Positions 16,109-24,292 are shown, counted from the first letter of the stretch. The stretch: DNA of 64,000 nucleotides from CAYGOC01 sp964351495 (GCA_964351495.1 CAYGOC010000003.1:1-64000); one strand, 5' to 3'. Program-made: numbers and translations. Notes: generated by a model from the sequence alone, not told the origin.

Positions 16109-18261
16109 TCTCTATAAATAAACTCATTTAATGGTATATGGGCTTCAGGAACATCCTTTCCGACCATATTTCCAATTTTATCAAAAGCCTTTCCCTCTTT
16201 TGTTTGAACAACATACGGTTTCTGTTGGTAAGGGAAAGGACTATGAAGTTTTCCTGGCATAACTCTTGTTCGAATATGTGTATTCAATGGGTGTACATAC
16301 TCTATACCAGCCCCCTTTTTTGAAAGTCTAACCTTGAAGTTTTTAGGAATACCCTCAGGGCGAGGAAAGGTTGGCAGTCCTGCTTCATGGATAAGCCTCC
16401 TACACTTGCTTTCAGACATAAAGCCTTTATGAGGTTTTAAGCATTCTTGAGCTTCCTTAAATAATTTCATAGATTCTTGTTTGGGCAAGCTTAAGTGTCT
16501 TAACTCTGTTTGTAAAGTGCTCTCTAACTTTCCGGCTTGCTTTAGCTGCCCCATTTCTTTTGCAGTAAATCCAAGCTCTTCTCCAACAAACCTATTTGCT
16601 TTGCCAAGATTTATAACCTCTCCTACCTTAGTACTACCCATTTCTGCGGCAGCCTCTAATAGGAGCATCTCTTCTGCTTTCTTGATGTTTTTACAAACAG
16701 CGCTAAGCTGTTTGGCTTTTTTAACGCTTTTACTAGCTACCTTAGCAAAAGTCCCGGGTATCAAAATATCGGCTCCATGCTTTCCTATTGCATAACCTGC
16801 TAGTTCTCCTCTTTTGTCTGAAGGGAGTGTATCCCACTCTTTTATGAGCTGACTAATCTCAGGAGAAAGAGACTCTCCTATCACTCCCCACTCATCATTT
16901 TTTACAAGATCTACAAGAGCTGAAAACGACTCTATTACTTGCTTAGAGGTATGAATGGGATGCACCACAAAATCGGTCAGAAACAATAAAATACCCTCTC
17001 CTGATTCATATACCCCTTTAGGAAGCCCTTTTGCAAAACCCACCGTAAATTGAGAAAGAGATAAGGGAATTTTTGTAGGAAGATCCCGGTTTATATCGGT
17101 AAACCTTTTAAAGTCCTCAAGAGAGTGCTCGTAATGCCCCATATCAAAATAGGTATTACCTCTTCGAAGATATAGTTCCGGGTTTTCTGGATTTATCTCG
17201 ATCGCTTTACTAAAGTCATGGATAGCTTGGAAGTGATATCCTTTTGAACGGGCTAGATCCCCTCTTTTCTCTAAGACGGAATAGTTAAAACCCTGATTTG
17301 TTTCAGAAAAGGTTTTGCCATACTCAGTAGAAAACCTTCTATCTACTTCTAGGTGAGCCAAGCCTTTTGCAGTCTCTTTTTTCTCAAAAGAGTCCTCTGT
17401 ATATGTTTTTCTATTTTCGTAGAAAAATTCAGGGTGTTTATTGTGTTCCTGAAAACGCTCTAAACTCTCATGAGCAAAAATAGACCCCATAATTCTAGCT
17501 ATTTCTTCTGGTGGAAGTTCTGATCCCTCTTGATTTGAGGAAAAAGTTTTCTCAGAGGCAAGCTGCTCTTTAAAAGAGTAGGCTGTCTCCTCCATCTTTT
17601 CTTTAGCAGTACAAATATCTTTTAAGGGGAGCTCTGAGCTATTTGAAGGAGGGTTGGATAAAACTGGCTTAGAAGTTTCAGAATCTACAATAGCTGCAGC
17701 TGCAGCAGCTGAAGAAGAGGCAACTGCCACCCCTACTCCGATAGATACTACGACAACAATCACAACGATTCCAATGATAACGGCTTTTTTATGCTTTTTT
17801 ACAAACTTTTTTGTGCTTTTCCAGGATTTACTTATTTTCCCAACAAGCTCGATAGAAGGACGAGCTTCAGGATATAAAATAGCAGGTTCGATACAGAGTT
17901 TATGTGAACCTTCAGAAAAATAAAGGGGCTGATATTCTTTTTCTAGAAAAAGCTCTTCAATATCTTCCTCTAGCTCAGCTGCTTTTTCTTCTTCTCCGGG
18001 AAGAATGCCTTGCCTAGCTAAGAAAATAAAGAAGTCTGTGATCCTTTGTAAATCTTCTTCAGAGTATCTCTCTTCAAAGTCATCCAACTCTATTTCTTCT
18101 ATTAACTCTAGGATTTCATCATAGGTTTCTGGAGGCTCCCAGCGAACCACCTTGGGTACAAACTGATTTGATAAGGGAAGAAAAACCTCTTCTGGGTGAA
18201 CTAAAGAAAAAGGAGTGATCAGTAACAGAAGAAAATGGACACAAGTTTGGTATTTCTTCAT
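16105..18261 (-). CDS. Secreted TPR-containing polymorphic toxin
   Basis: 718 aa. Signal peptide (residues 1-23); acidic helical region (45-110, long Glu-rich stretch); a strong transmembrane or glycine-zipper segment (160-182, AVIIGIVVIVVVVSIGVGV) followed by an Ala run; TPR-like repeats (about 327-394, with GDLARSKGYHFQAIHDF and SKAIEINPENPELYLRRG); a pretoxin-like segment (RGELAGYAIGKHGADIL, 485-500); and the effector tip (612-718) shared with the mini-toxin at 15133. It is not an Rhs protein, so at least two unrelated carriers use tips in this island. It is coupled to the immunity gene downstream. The C-rich pretoxin region resembles those preceding toxin tips in other families. Confidence 0.75.
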   Translation of the reverse strand: MKKYQTCVHFLLLLITPFSLVHPEEVFLPLSNQFVPKVVRWEPPETYDEILELIEEIELDDFEERYSEEDLQRITDFFIFLARQGILPGEEEKAAELEEDIEELFLEKEYQPLYFSEGSHKLCIEPAILYPEARPSIELVGKISKSWKSTKKFVKKHKKAVIIGIVVIVVVVSIGVGVAVASSSAAAAAAIVDSETSKPVLSNPPSNSSELPLKDICTAKEKMEETAYSFKEQLASEKTFSSNQEGSELPPEEIARIMGSIFAHESLERFQEHNKHPEFFYENRKTYTEDSFEKKETAKGLAHLEVDRRFSTEYGKTFSETNQGFNYSVLEKRGDLARSKGYHFQAIHDFSKAIEINPENPELYLRRGNTYFDMGHYEHSLEDFKRFTDINRDLPTKIPLSLSQFTVGFAKGLPKGVYESGEGILLFLTDFVVHPIHTSKQVIESFSALVDLVKNDEWGVIGESLSPEISQLIKEWDTLPSDKRGELAGYAIGKHGADILIPGTFAKVASKSVKKAKQLSAVCKNIKKAEEMLLLEAAAEMGSTKVGEVINLGKANRFVGEELGFTAKEMGQLKQAGKLESTLQTELRHLSLPKQESMKLFKEAQECLKPHKGFMSESKCRRLIHEAGLPTFPRPEGIPKNFKVRLSKKGAGIEYVHPLNTHIRTRVMPGKLHSPFPYQQKPYVVQTKEGKAFDKIGNMVGKDVPEAHIPLNEFIYRE

Positions 18262-18352
18262 ACCCAGACCCTTTGTTTTTTATTTGGGGCCGGGATTGAA
18301 TCACATAAAAGAATTTAGAGTCAAAATAAAGTTATAGAATAACCAAAGGACA

Positions 18353-18487
18353 TTAAAATACTTCTAGATGAAAAGTTTTTCCTGATTTTACGCTGTTGCT
18401 AACAGCACACTCTTTTACAGCTCGATCCAGAGTCTCTTTTACCTTGACCTGATCAGAAGCCCCTTCCACTTTGAAAGACAGCTGTAT
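18353..18487 (-). pseudogene. Short coding remnant, unknown
   Basis: After an in-frame TGA, 44 sense codons encode IQLSFKVEGASDQVKVKE and then TLDRAVKECAVSNSVKSG ... HLEVF, stop at 18353. There is no start codon. The regular codon pattern suggests decayed coding sequence rather than chance. I do not recognise the family. Together with the next entry it fills most of the 18262-18682 gap. Confidence 0.35.
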
Positions 18488-18516
18488 TCAGCATGATTTA
18501 GGATATTAGGAACTTA

Positions 18517-18600
18517 TTACACCAAATCGCGGTCCGGTTCTATATCGGAAAGACTAATATCTTCTTGCTCTAAATCAAATATAGCGGCTTGGTTTTTCAT
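18517..18600 (-). pseudogene. 3' remnant of the 80-aa immunity-type gene family
   Basis: Minus-strand codons MKNQAAIFDLEQEDISLSDI then EPDRDLV-stop align with the end of the 14329-14571 protein (MKNQAPFFGLTQKEIGLADI then EPERDLV). Homology stops at the Met codon, where the frame is lost. It is a truncated paralogue. Confidence 0.65.
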
Positions 18601-18682
18601 TGGAGAGTTTATACTACTCCGTTTAAGGAGCAACCCCTTGTTAACGTGCAATTATGGCACGTCTATTCATAAGAGTTATCGT

Positions 18683-18910
18683 TTAGTCGACCGTTACAAA
18701 TCCCTCTTCCCAGCTTAGTCTGTTAATTCTACTTTCACTAATTACTAATCGCTTCCGAAAAAATCCTCCCCCAAATTTGTTTTTTAATGCTCTGCTAGCT
18801 TGTAGAGCTTTATTTTTGGAAGAAAAGAGTCCCAGTAACATAACATCTTCATGCCCATCCTCAAATTCATAAACAAAGTATAAAAGATATAACTTTACTA
18901 GCTGTTTCAT
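18683..18910 (-). CDS. DUF7336-like immunity-associated protein
   Basis: 75 aa. The sequence LYFVYEFEDGHEDVMLLGLF, SSKNKALQASRALKNKFGG and a C-terminal WEEGFVTVD fit the small DUF7336-type family I recall (vYEfedghEdiKliGifSSkekA ... dhWtEGFvt), often found beside polymorphic toxins. It overlaps the stop of the paralogous gene upstream by 4 bp and is third in a unit with the orphan tip at 19182-19541. Likely a cytoplasmic immunity or accessory protein. Confidence 0.6.
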   Translation of the reverse strand: MKQLVKLYLLYFVYEFEDGHEDVMLLGLFSSKNKALQASRALKNKFGGGFFRKRLVISESRINRLSWEEGFVTVD

Positions 18911-19191
18911 TTTACCTCAGAATACTTCCCTCTTTTTTTGCTTTCTAATAACTGACTTATTTTAGTATCTGCGATACTATCAATTTGATATTTTTGAATT
19001 CGAAATCCTCTAGGGTGTTTTTTAAAACCTTCCAAGTTCTTGTAAGATTTAAGAACGTTCAAAGCCCTATCCTTAGAATCAAAAATTCCTATTAATTTAG
19101 CACATTGGTGTCTGTACAAACACTCTGTTTTTCTATTGAATTTACGAGTATGAGACAACACATAAGTCTTCTTCAAACTGTCTATTCCCAA
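18907..19191 (-). CDS. DUF7336-like immunity protein
   Basis: 94 aa. The core AKLIGIFDSKDRALNVLKSY and FKKHPRGFRIQKYQIDSI aligns with the DUF7336-type pattern (K-l-iGi-SSk-kA ... L-gF-hP-GF-I--Y-lD) and with its neighbour at 18683-18910. Basic, no signal peptide. It overlaps the end of the orphan toxin tip by 10 bp, so it is the best candidate for that tip's immunity protein. The adjacent paralogue may be a diverged duplicate. Confidence 0.62.
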   Translation of the reverse strand: MGIDSLKKTYVLSHTRKFNRKTECLYRHQCAKLIGIFDSKDRALNVLKSYKNLEGFKKHPRGFRIQKYQIDSIADTKISQLLESKKRGKYSEVK

Positions 19192-19541
19192 GATCTATCT
19201 CCCCATTTTTTTATCTTATTAAAAGGACTATCTGCTCCCTTATCGTAGTTGCCTAAGCCAAATTTTTCATCCATCAATCTCTTTGCAAAATCCTTTCCTG
19301 ATTCACTCTTATAGGGTCTGTTGCCCTTTGCCCAGCTAGGAACATCCTTTGCTCCTTCTTTATCAGAAATTCTGGGTTTTGGCTTTTTATACTCATTACT
19401 TTCTTGATCACTAGAACTTTTCTGCTTTTTTTTGTCTATCCTAGTAAGATCCCCATATTCTTCCGGAGCAGGTAATACAAGAAAACCGTTTCCATATTGA
19501 TACTCTCTTCCTATATAGGATGATATATCCTGAGAATTCAT
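19182..19541 (-). CDS. Orphan Rhs toxin tip
   Basis: 119 aa from ATG 19541, but the frame is open up to 19673 and the upstream codons (AAAYGTAAGVVAYGGYKFIE) are the hyperconserved segment of the 1510-aa Rhs protein, so the ATG is internal to old Rhs sequence. The C-terminal half, DVPSWAKGNRPYKSESGKDF ... KKWGDRSWE, resembles effector domains I recall at Rhs C-termini (PSWAKG-RP ... FA-RLM-E-YG-GNY ... NKIKKWGDR). There is no signal peptide and no Rhs core: a displaced tip that needs recombination to be delivered. It is coupled to immunity-type genes downstream. Confidence 0.65.
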   Translation of the reverse strand: MNSQDISSYIGREYQYGNGFLVLPAPEEYGDLTRIDKKKQKSSSDQESNEYKKPKPRISDKEGAKDVPSWAKGNRPYKSESGKDFAKRLMDEKFGLGNYDKGADSPFNKIKKWGDRSWE

Positions 19542-19606
19542 ACTCTCAATAAATTTATACCCTCCATAAGCTACTACTCCGGCAGCTGTGCCATAAGCAG
19601 CTGCAA
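19525..19606. repeat. 82-bp recombination arm shared with 24611-24692
   Basis: These 82 bp match 24611-24692 in the 1510-aa Rhs gene with two mismatches, in the same orientation. They encode AAYGTAAGVVAYGGYKFIE followed by SMNSQDI, just before the sequences diverge into different tips. The homology is placed so that a crossover would swap the tip of the main Rhs gene for the orphan one. Confidence 0.85.
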
Positions 19607-19806
19607 AGGATAAAAAAAACCTTCGAGGATGCTTCCATTCCAGTAGAGAGAATACAAGCCTCTCTTCTAATCATTTCTGAAGGATTTTTATAATTTGTTC
19701 TTCTGAAAATCTTCTTTACCTATTCGTGTCCTTTTTTTTGGATTGTTATTCTACACGAATGTAGATCTATGTGGATCTATTTATGGGGAGCAGGTCAAGT
19801 GATTTT

Positions 19807-20415
19807 TTAATCAGCACACTCTTGTTGCCACCAAATCTGGCCCGCCTCGATTTCGAGAGATGTTATCCTAGTTTTTTCCCATTCTATATGTAGTTTAAAG
19901 ACATGATCTGATACTTCGAAAGATAGAATGCTTCCAGTATGTCGTCGTCCCGCTGAACAATTGCTGTTTTTAATAACAAAACTATGAATTTGAATCGCAG
20001 TTAATAATCCAACAAAAAAGCCATCTTTAAAGAGCAATTTATCATCTGAGATATGTTGATTAACAAAAGAGCTTTTCATTTTAACCTTTACAGAATCCAT
20101 ACCTAAAATAAGTTCTGAAATAACTCCATTAACAAAAGAAGAGCTATATTTAGATAATTCCCCTCCACGAATATTGGAGAAGTCCTTGTCAAGATAGCTC
20201 TCTGGAATCTGGATATCAGAACCATCCCCAAATTCAACCGTATAAACCCAATCACCGATCTTACATTCAAGCTCTTTTGCAGTTTCTTTGGATTGGACCT
20301 TATAAAATCCACAAACAGAGGCGAATTCACCTGGGTGAAACTTAGCAGGTGAATTTTTTCGAATAATGACAGAATCTCCCCGAGTAAATTTACTATCGTT
20401 AGCCTCTGCATTCAT
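19807..20415 (-). CDS. Immunity-type protein
   Basis: 202 aa. The N-terminal half (RGDSVIIRKNSPAKFHPGEF, VYTVEFGDGSDIQIPESYL) resembles small beta-barrel immunity proteins near Rhs genes. The C-terminal half (GSILSFEVSDHVFKLHIEW ... IWWQ) resembles the end of the immunity protein at 23204-23620 (GSIFDFNIQGDTVELQISW ... IWWE), so it may be a fusion of two immunity modules. Good Shine-Dalgarno (AAGGAG, AAGGA) lies ahead of the ATG. It follows the broken tip at 20437-20607 by 21 bp and is presumably that tip's antidote. Confidence 0.65.
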   Translation of the reverse strand: MNAEANDSKFTRGDSVIIRKNSPAKFHPGEFASVCGFYKVQSKETAKELECKIGDWVYTVEFGDGSDIQIPESYLDKDFSNIRGGELSKYSSSFVNGVISELILGMDSVKVKMKSSFVNQHISDDKLLFKDGFFVGLLTAIQIHSFVIKNSNCSAGRRHTGSILSFEVSDHVFKLHIEWEKTRITSLEIEAGQIWWQQECAD

Positions 20416-20436
20416 ATTCCTTATAACTCCTTATTT

Positions 20437-20607
20437 TTAATGAATCGGTAGCCACGGCGTCCTATCTGGATTTGAAACCCCTGAGATATGTCCGTGAGGT
20501 TCCCAAGCTTTCGGGTCTGGATGCTTCGGTCCAGGATTATGCCCCCCATCCTTATATCCTGACTGACCAGGTTTTCCTTTATCGTATCTTAGTTTTTCTC
20601 CAGTTTC
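20437..20607 (-). pseudogene. Broken Rhs toxin tip, C-terminal part
   Basis: After an in-frame TAA (20608-20610), 56 codons encode ETGEKLRYDKGKPGQSGYKD, then GGHNPGPKHPDPKAWEP, then HGHISGVSNP and a final PWLPIH, stop at 20437. The Gly/Pro/His-rich H-x-PDP-x-AWEPHGH pattern is typical of the last segment of Rhs effectors. No Rhs core or start remains. The next gene downstream is an immunity-type gene. Confidence 0.65.
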
Positions 20608-20639
20608 TTAAATGGGTTTCTTCCTTAAAAAACTATTGT

Positions 20640-21227
20640 TTAGAATAGTTTTCCGGATGCTTCCCAAAAAATATATCCTTCTCCGTCATAAGAACTAACC
20701 ATGATAAGTTGCGCGTGAGAGCAGATTTTTTCAATGATACTTTTTTCTAGTTTTCTACTGCTTATGCTTTTCAAATCAAAAAGTGTAACCACACATAGGG
20801 AATGCCAAATAGCATTAGAGGTTCCCATACACTTAAAAAAACTATCTTTTGATAGATCCTGTTGTTTCAAGAAATAATACAATTCATCTTCATGGGTTAC
20901 AGAATGGGACACTAGAAACTCCTCTTGCAAAACATCCGCTGCATTTCGATTAACATCATCAAAAACACAAGAGAGCCGTGTGTTTTTGATTCTATTGACG
21001 ATATATTGGCAAACTTCCTCATCGATACATGCGGTAACATAACCTCCATTGAAGTCGTGAATCCTGTCCACGTCGGAATCTTCCGGTAATAGTACAAAGA
21101 ACTCTCCTTTACCAGAATAGAGAGTCTCAAGAATTTGCGTAGATAGCTTATTTGTATCCCTTAGGTTCTCTTCAAGGTAATTTAAGGACAAGATTGGGTC
21201 CAGTCTATAACTATTTAATTTTCTCAT
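20640..21227 (-). CDS. Immunity-type protein, tandem paralogue A
   Basis: 195 aa. Paralogue of the next gene upstream (21228-21809). Shared blocks are the Leu-rich TQILETLYSGKGEFFVLL-type segment, SCVFDDVNRN, SNAIWHSLCVV and the C-terminal YDGEGYIFWEASG. The family name is unknown to me. The two genes abut as TAAATG, so they are translated from one message. Cytoplasmic, acidic. Presence of two diverged copies after one tip relic suggests protection against more than one tip variant. Confidence 0.65.
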   Translation of the reverse strand: MRKLNSYRLDPILSLNYLEENLRDTNKLSTQILETLYSGKGEFFVLLPEDSDVDRIHDFNGGYVTACIDEEVCQYIVNRIKNTRLSCVFDDVNRNAADVLQEEFLVSHSVTHEDELYYFLKQQDLSKDSFFKCMGTSNAIWHSLCVVTLFDLKSISSRKLEKSIIEKICSHAQLIMVSSYDGEGYIFWEASGKLF

Positions 21228-21809
21228 TTAAGCCTTGATAACTGGAGATCTTTCCCAAAAAATATAGCTTTCTGCGTCATAGGCCTGCATTAACACCAAG
21301 CTTGCATTTTCAGAAAAAAACTGTAAACAATCTCTACCCATATCGGGTTTTTCAGGAGTTTTTAATGACTTTTCTATAACAACTACTAGAGAGTGCCATA
21401 TAGCACTTGAATAATCTAAATATCTAAGAACTTCATCAAGAGATATGGAGGTGCTAGTTAAATAATAAACTTCATTTTCACAGATAAAAACACTGTTTTT
21501 GGAAATAAAGCTCTGATTCAATTCATTAGGCCTTGTATTGACATCATCAAAAATGCAAGAGGCCTTCTTCAAGCGCAGATAATCATACAGTATCTTGCCT
21601 ACATCTTTTCGGTTATTTTTTGTTTTGCCACCACTTAAAAAGTCATGAATTTCTGACTTCGTTAATCCCTCGGATAAATAAGTATAAAAAACACCTTTTT
21701 TATTCCGCAAAGTCTCTAAAGTCAAGTTAGATAAAAGATTCGTGCCATTCAAGTTATCACTCAAAAACTGATCTATAGCAGTAGATTCTATCTCATATTT
21801 TTTTATCAT
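21228..21809 (-). CDS. Immunity-type protein, tandem paralogue B
   Basis: 193 aa. It shares ETLRNKKGVFYTYL, ASCIFDDVNTRPN, SSAIWHSLVVV and AYDAESYIFWERS with the gene just downstream at 20640-21227. The start codon abuts the stop of a broken toxin tip (TAAATG at 21807-21812), the coupling expected for a toxin-immunity pair. No signal peptide or membrane segment. Function inferred from context. Confidence 0.65.
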   Translation of the reverse strand: MIKKYEIESTAIDQFLSDNLNGTNLLSNLTLETLRNKKGVFYTYLSEGLTKSEIHDFLSGGKTKNNRKDVGKILYDYLRLKKASCIFDDVNTRPNELNQSFISKNSVFICENEVYYLTSTSISLDEVLRYLDYSSAIWHSLVVVIEKSLKTPEKPDMGRDCLQFFSENASLVLMQAYDAESYIFWERSPVIKA

Positions 21810-21887
21810 TTAAAACTCCAAGTTCCCTCCCTCATAACCCGTCGGACCTTCGGTATCAGGTCCAGGTTGCTCCATTTTCTTAGGCCT
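21810..21887 (-). pseudogene. Broken toxin tip, last 25 codons
   Basis: After an in-frame TAA, codons RPKKMEQPGPDTEGPTGYEG then GNLEF end at a TAA that abuts the immunity start at 21809. The Gly/Pro-rich tail resembles the extreme C-terminus of an Rhs effector; the catalytic part is gone. Confidence 0.55.
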
Positions 21888-21934
21888 TTAGATAACAGTC
21901 ATTACAGTTTTTAAATTGTTCGGATTTGTAGTGT

Positions 21935-22816
21935 CTAAAAAATTGTTGCAAGATCAATACCCCCACAAAATATCACCTTACTACCTGCACAAATTCTCCA
22001 CTGCTCTTCTGTGTGGCAACAACTAAATGTTTTTAGAGTAAAACCGTCTCCGAACTGAAATCTAGCATCCATCATTGAATTAGCTATACCAATTTGCTCT
22101 AGCTTTTTTCCAACCAAACAACCTAATTTTTTCTTATTCTTTTTTGACTCATCATCTAAACAGCCCGTTAAGTAATTGCCATTTTCTTCGAGTCTCCATG
22201 CACAGGCCTCTAAGTGAATAGAAGTGTCATTTTCAAAATGAAAAATTGGCAAATTCCACTTATTAAAAGTGATGTCGACAATAACTGTCTTTTTGAGCAA
22301 TGCATGTAGTATTTTATAGTTTTCTTCAATTTGGAAGTGCGCGGACATGTCTCGAATATTTTGTATTACTTCTATGCTGGAGCAATCAACTCCTATATTC
22401 GTGTTATCAGATAAAAAAATGGTCCACTGGTTTTCTTCCATCCAATTGAAAAACGTCGTAATCTGATACCCGCCTTCGAAATCAAACTCTGCATCTAAAA
22501 ATTGGGAAAGAAAGCTAAAAGATTGAAATTGTTTACCCAATAAGTTTTGAATATTTGATTGAATGGCCTGAGAAGAATCTCCTGAACCAACAATATACTT
22601 ATTACCCTTACTTATTCTCCATGAAGCGTTACTTAACCATATAGACCACTCTTTCTCAACAATCTTTTTTCCTTTAATAACTTCAACTTTTTTTTCTTTA
22701 CCAAACTCAAAAAAAACGTTAGAACCAATAGAATTAAAGGTCCTGTCCATTTTCAAATGAACCAAGTCCGTATTAATTAGTTTATAAGCATCTAAGAACT
22801 TCTTAATCTCCACCAA
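21935..22816 (-). CDS. Duplicated-domain immunity-type protein
   Basis: 293 aa made of two diverged copies of one domain. Each copy has a WRI/WRL strand, a G-(D/S) turn, a LLGK / LVGKKLEQIG helix, an A-(E/R)-F-x-F-(E/G)-x-G strand (AEFDFEGGYQITTF and ARFQFGDGFTLKTF) and a QW-I end. The pattern resembles the DUF6188-like immunity proteins I recall, with low certainty. It overlaps the tip gene upstream by 14 bp, so it should protect against that tip. Cytoplasmic. Confidence 0.6.
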   Translation of the reverse strand: MVEIKKFLDAYKLINTDLVHLKMDRTFNSIGSNVFFEFGKEKKVEVIKGKKIVEKEWSIWLSNASWRISKGNKYIVGSGDSSQAIQSNIQNLLGKQFQSFSFLSQFLDAEFDFEGGYQITTFFNWMEENQWTIFLSDNTNIGVDCSSIEVIQNIRDMSAHFQIEENYKILHALLKKTVIVDITFNKWNLPIFHFENDTSIHLEACAWRLEENGNYLTGCLDDESKKNKKKLGCLVGKKLEQIGIANSMMDARFQFGDGFTLKTFSCCHTEEQWRICAGSKVIFCGGIDLATIF

Positions 22817-23003
22817 ACAATCCTATACCTTCATCTACCAGCTCACGATAGCCATAACCTTGCCCTGAAATATAGCGATGAAACTTCTCTTCTTCGTGTT
22901 TTGTCAGTTTTCTTCCAATTTCTCTTTCCACTTCTCTTTTCGTAGCATTAGCCTGTTTGTTTTGATCCGAATTGTTAGAAGGAGGGGAATCTCGTTTTTC
23001 CAT
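22803..23003 (-). CDS. Orphan toxin tip fragment
   Basis: 66 aa: a Ser/Asn/Gln-rich start, then EREIGRKLTKHEEEKFHRYI and SGQGYGYRELVDEGIGLFGG. The FH-x-x-ISGQ-x-Y-x-E-LV-EG-x-LFG ending is one I recall at the C-termini of polymorphic toxins. The ATG has no Shine-Dalgarno and is preceded two codons earlier by a stop, just where a repeat of the 15737-16108 immunity 3' flank begins (23006). It is therefore a tip cut at a recombination boundary, not an expressed free toxin with its own start. The immunity gene downstream overlaps it. Confidence 0.55.
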   Translation of the reverse strand: MEKRDSPPSNNSDQNKQANATKREVEREIGRKLTKHEEEKFHRYISGQGYGYRELVDEGIGLFGGD

Positions 23004-23035
23004 TTTTTAGCAAAGTACCTTACACGAAGCTCAGG

Positions 23036-23116
23036 CTACCTACTAGACTTATAATTAAAAGCCCTCAACATCTCTTTTGTTTGAATAACATACAGTTTCT
23101 GTTGATAAGGGCAAGG
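23036..23116 (-). pseudogene. Second copy of the toxin/immunity fusion scar
   Basis: Bases from 23006 to about 23116 repeat 13341-13450: a minus-strand immunity 3' end (stop at 23036-23038) joined at TCTCTTTTG (23071-23079) to toxin sequence (QQKLYVIQT in reverse). Same junction as at 13406-13414, so one deletion event was later copied. The remaining 23117-23203 has no clear content. Confidence 0.7.
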
Positions 23117-23203
23117 TCACTAATCGAACACTTGGAAAAGCATACCTACCTGCATGCAAAAGAGCTTGTAGCTTATGTAGACAAAATGATTGATCATACT
23201 GAT

Positions 23204-23620
23204 TTACCAAAATGGGTCTATCAAATCGGGAATATTTTCCCACCAAATGTTCTTGGCATTTATAACAATTGTAGAAAAATCATTGACATACGGTTTTTTA
23301 GGAGAATTTCTCCAACTAATTTGTAATTCAACAGTATCCCCTTGGATATTAAAGTCAAAAATCGAACCGTAATCATACCTCATCTTTAGTTCATCTTGAA
23401 ATATTAACTCATTGATCTTTACAGAATGCACTATTTCTACATGCAATTTTCCTTTAATTGTTCCTCGTTCAGATAGTGAAAGGCTATATTTCATATCCAC
23501 ACGATCCATTTCTGCACTTTCTAAAGAAAAGACATATCCTTCTTTGTTACATTCAATAGCAAGGAGAGCACCGTCATGAAATTCATGAAGATATTTTTTA
23601 ATTATACTTAGTTCCACCAT
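23204..23620 (-). CDS. Immunity-type protein
   Basis: 138 aa. ATG at 23620 lies 13 bp inside the end of a broken toxin tip. The beta-rich protein ends with GSIFDFNIQGDTVELQISW, VNDFSTIVINAKNIWWENIP, similar to the C-terminal half of the 19807-20415 protein, which suggests a common immunity module. No signal peptide. Predicted role: cytoplasmic antidote of the tip at 23608-23763. Confidence 0.65.
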   Translation of the reverse strand: MVELSIIKKYLHEFHDGALLAIECNKEGYVFSLESAEMDRVDMKYSLSLSERGTIKGKLHVEIVHSVKINELIFQDELKMRYDYGSIFDFNIQGDTVELQISWRNSPKKPYVNDFSTIVINAKNIWWENIPDLIDPFW

Positions 23621-23763
23621 ACTCCTCCTGGAGAATAAATGTGAGATGGATCGCTTTGGTCTCTTGTTGGTTTTCCTTGTCCATCCAAATATTCATCGTG
23701 CCTTCCTGTTGCATTCGGATTAGGACGATGATAAAGGAGTTTCTTTATTTTAGGGGATTTTCT
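23608..23763 (-). pseudogene. Broken toxin tip, C-terminal part
   Basis: After an in-frame TGA at 23764, 51 codons encode RKSPKIKKLLYHRPNPNATG, RHDEYLDGQGKPTRDQSDP and SHIYSPGGVWWN, stop at 23608. The H-RPNPNATG-x-D-x-YLD-x-x-GKP ... SHIY pattern is typical of the last part of Rhs nuclease-like effectors. The upstream Rhs core is missing; the immunity gene still overlaps it. Confidence 0.65.
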
Positions 23764-23827
23764 TCAAGCTCTCTCTATGGAATTTTTCAACACAGCCAAT
23801 ACGAGGTCATAACCTCTCAAAAAAATA

Positions 23828-24292
23828 TCAGAATTTAAGATCAATTCGCGATTTCATAAAATTATTCGATATTTTTTTTAGCATAGTTTCATCTTCAGAA
23901 TATATTTCAATATATGAAGTGTCAAACATCCTTATTTCTATTAAAACTCCATTACAAGGTATGGAGCGAAAAGGTTCGTCTTCTGTTCCTAATTCCACAT
24001 TTGAAGGCACACAAACCTTACTGATGCACAAAAAAACCCCCCATATAAATTGGGAAATATTTAGACAATATGAAATAAATTGTTCATCAGATCCAATAGA
24101 TTTTAATTGGAATCCGCTAAGATCAACTCCCACCTTTCCCACAGCTTGAACATCTGCCCCATACCATATATGGGTAGGTAAAATTTTTTTTAAGATATTG
24201 ATAACCGATATTAATTGACTACCGAGACAGATACACTGATCTTCAGGAAAAGATTCAGGCGGGATTAAAAGACGGTAGGTTGGATTAAACAT
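23828..24292 (-). CDS. Immunity protein of the 1510-aa Rhs toxin
   Basis: 154 aa. The start overlaps the Rhs stop by one base (TAATG), the tightest coupling in the island. It contains THIWYGADVQAVGKVGVDLS, NISQFIWGVFLCISK, a GVLIEIRMFDTSYIEIYS strand pair and a C-terminal KSRIDLKF. I recognise the general type from other Rhs loci but not a named family. Acidic, cytoplasmic. Its cognate tip is the DFTDHGRPW...NPHEHP domain at the end of the adjacent Rhs protein. Confidence 0.7.
   Translation of the reverse strand: MFNPTYRLLIPPESFPEDQCICLGSQLISVINILKKILPTHIWYGADVQAVGKVGVDLSGFQLKSIGSDEQFISYCLNISQFIWGVFLCISKVCVPSNVELGTEDEPFRSIPCNGVLIEIRMFDTSYIEIYSEDETMLKKISNNFMKSRIDLKF

Noticed and set aside
18119..18304. 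Minus-strand 61-codon open frame over the start of the TPR toxin
   Set aside because: It is a frame shadow of the signal-peptide region of the 718-aa protein, whose own start is well supported.
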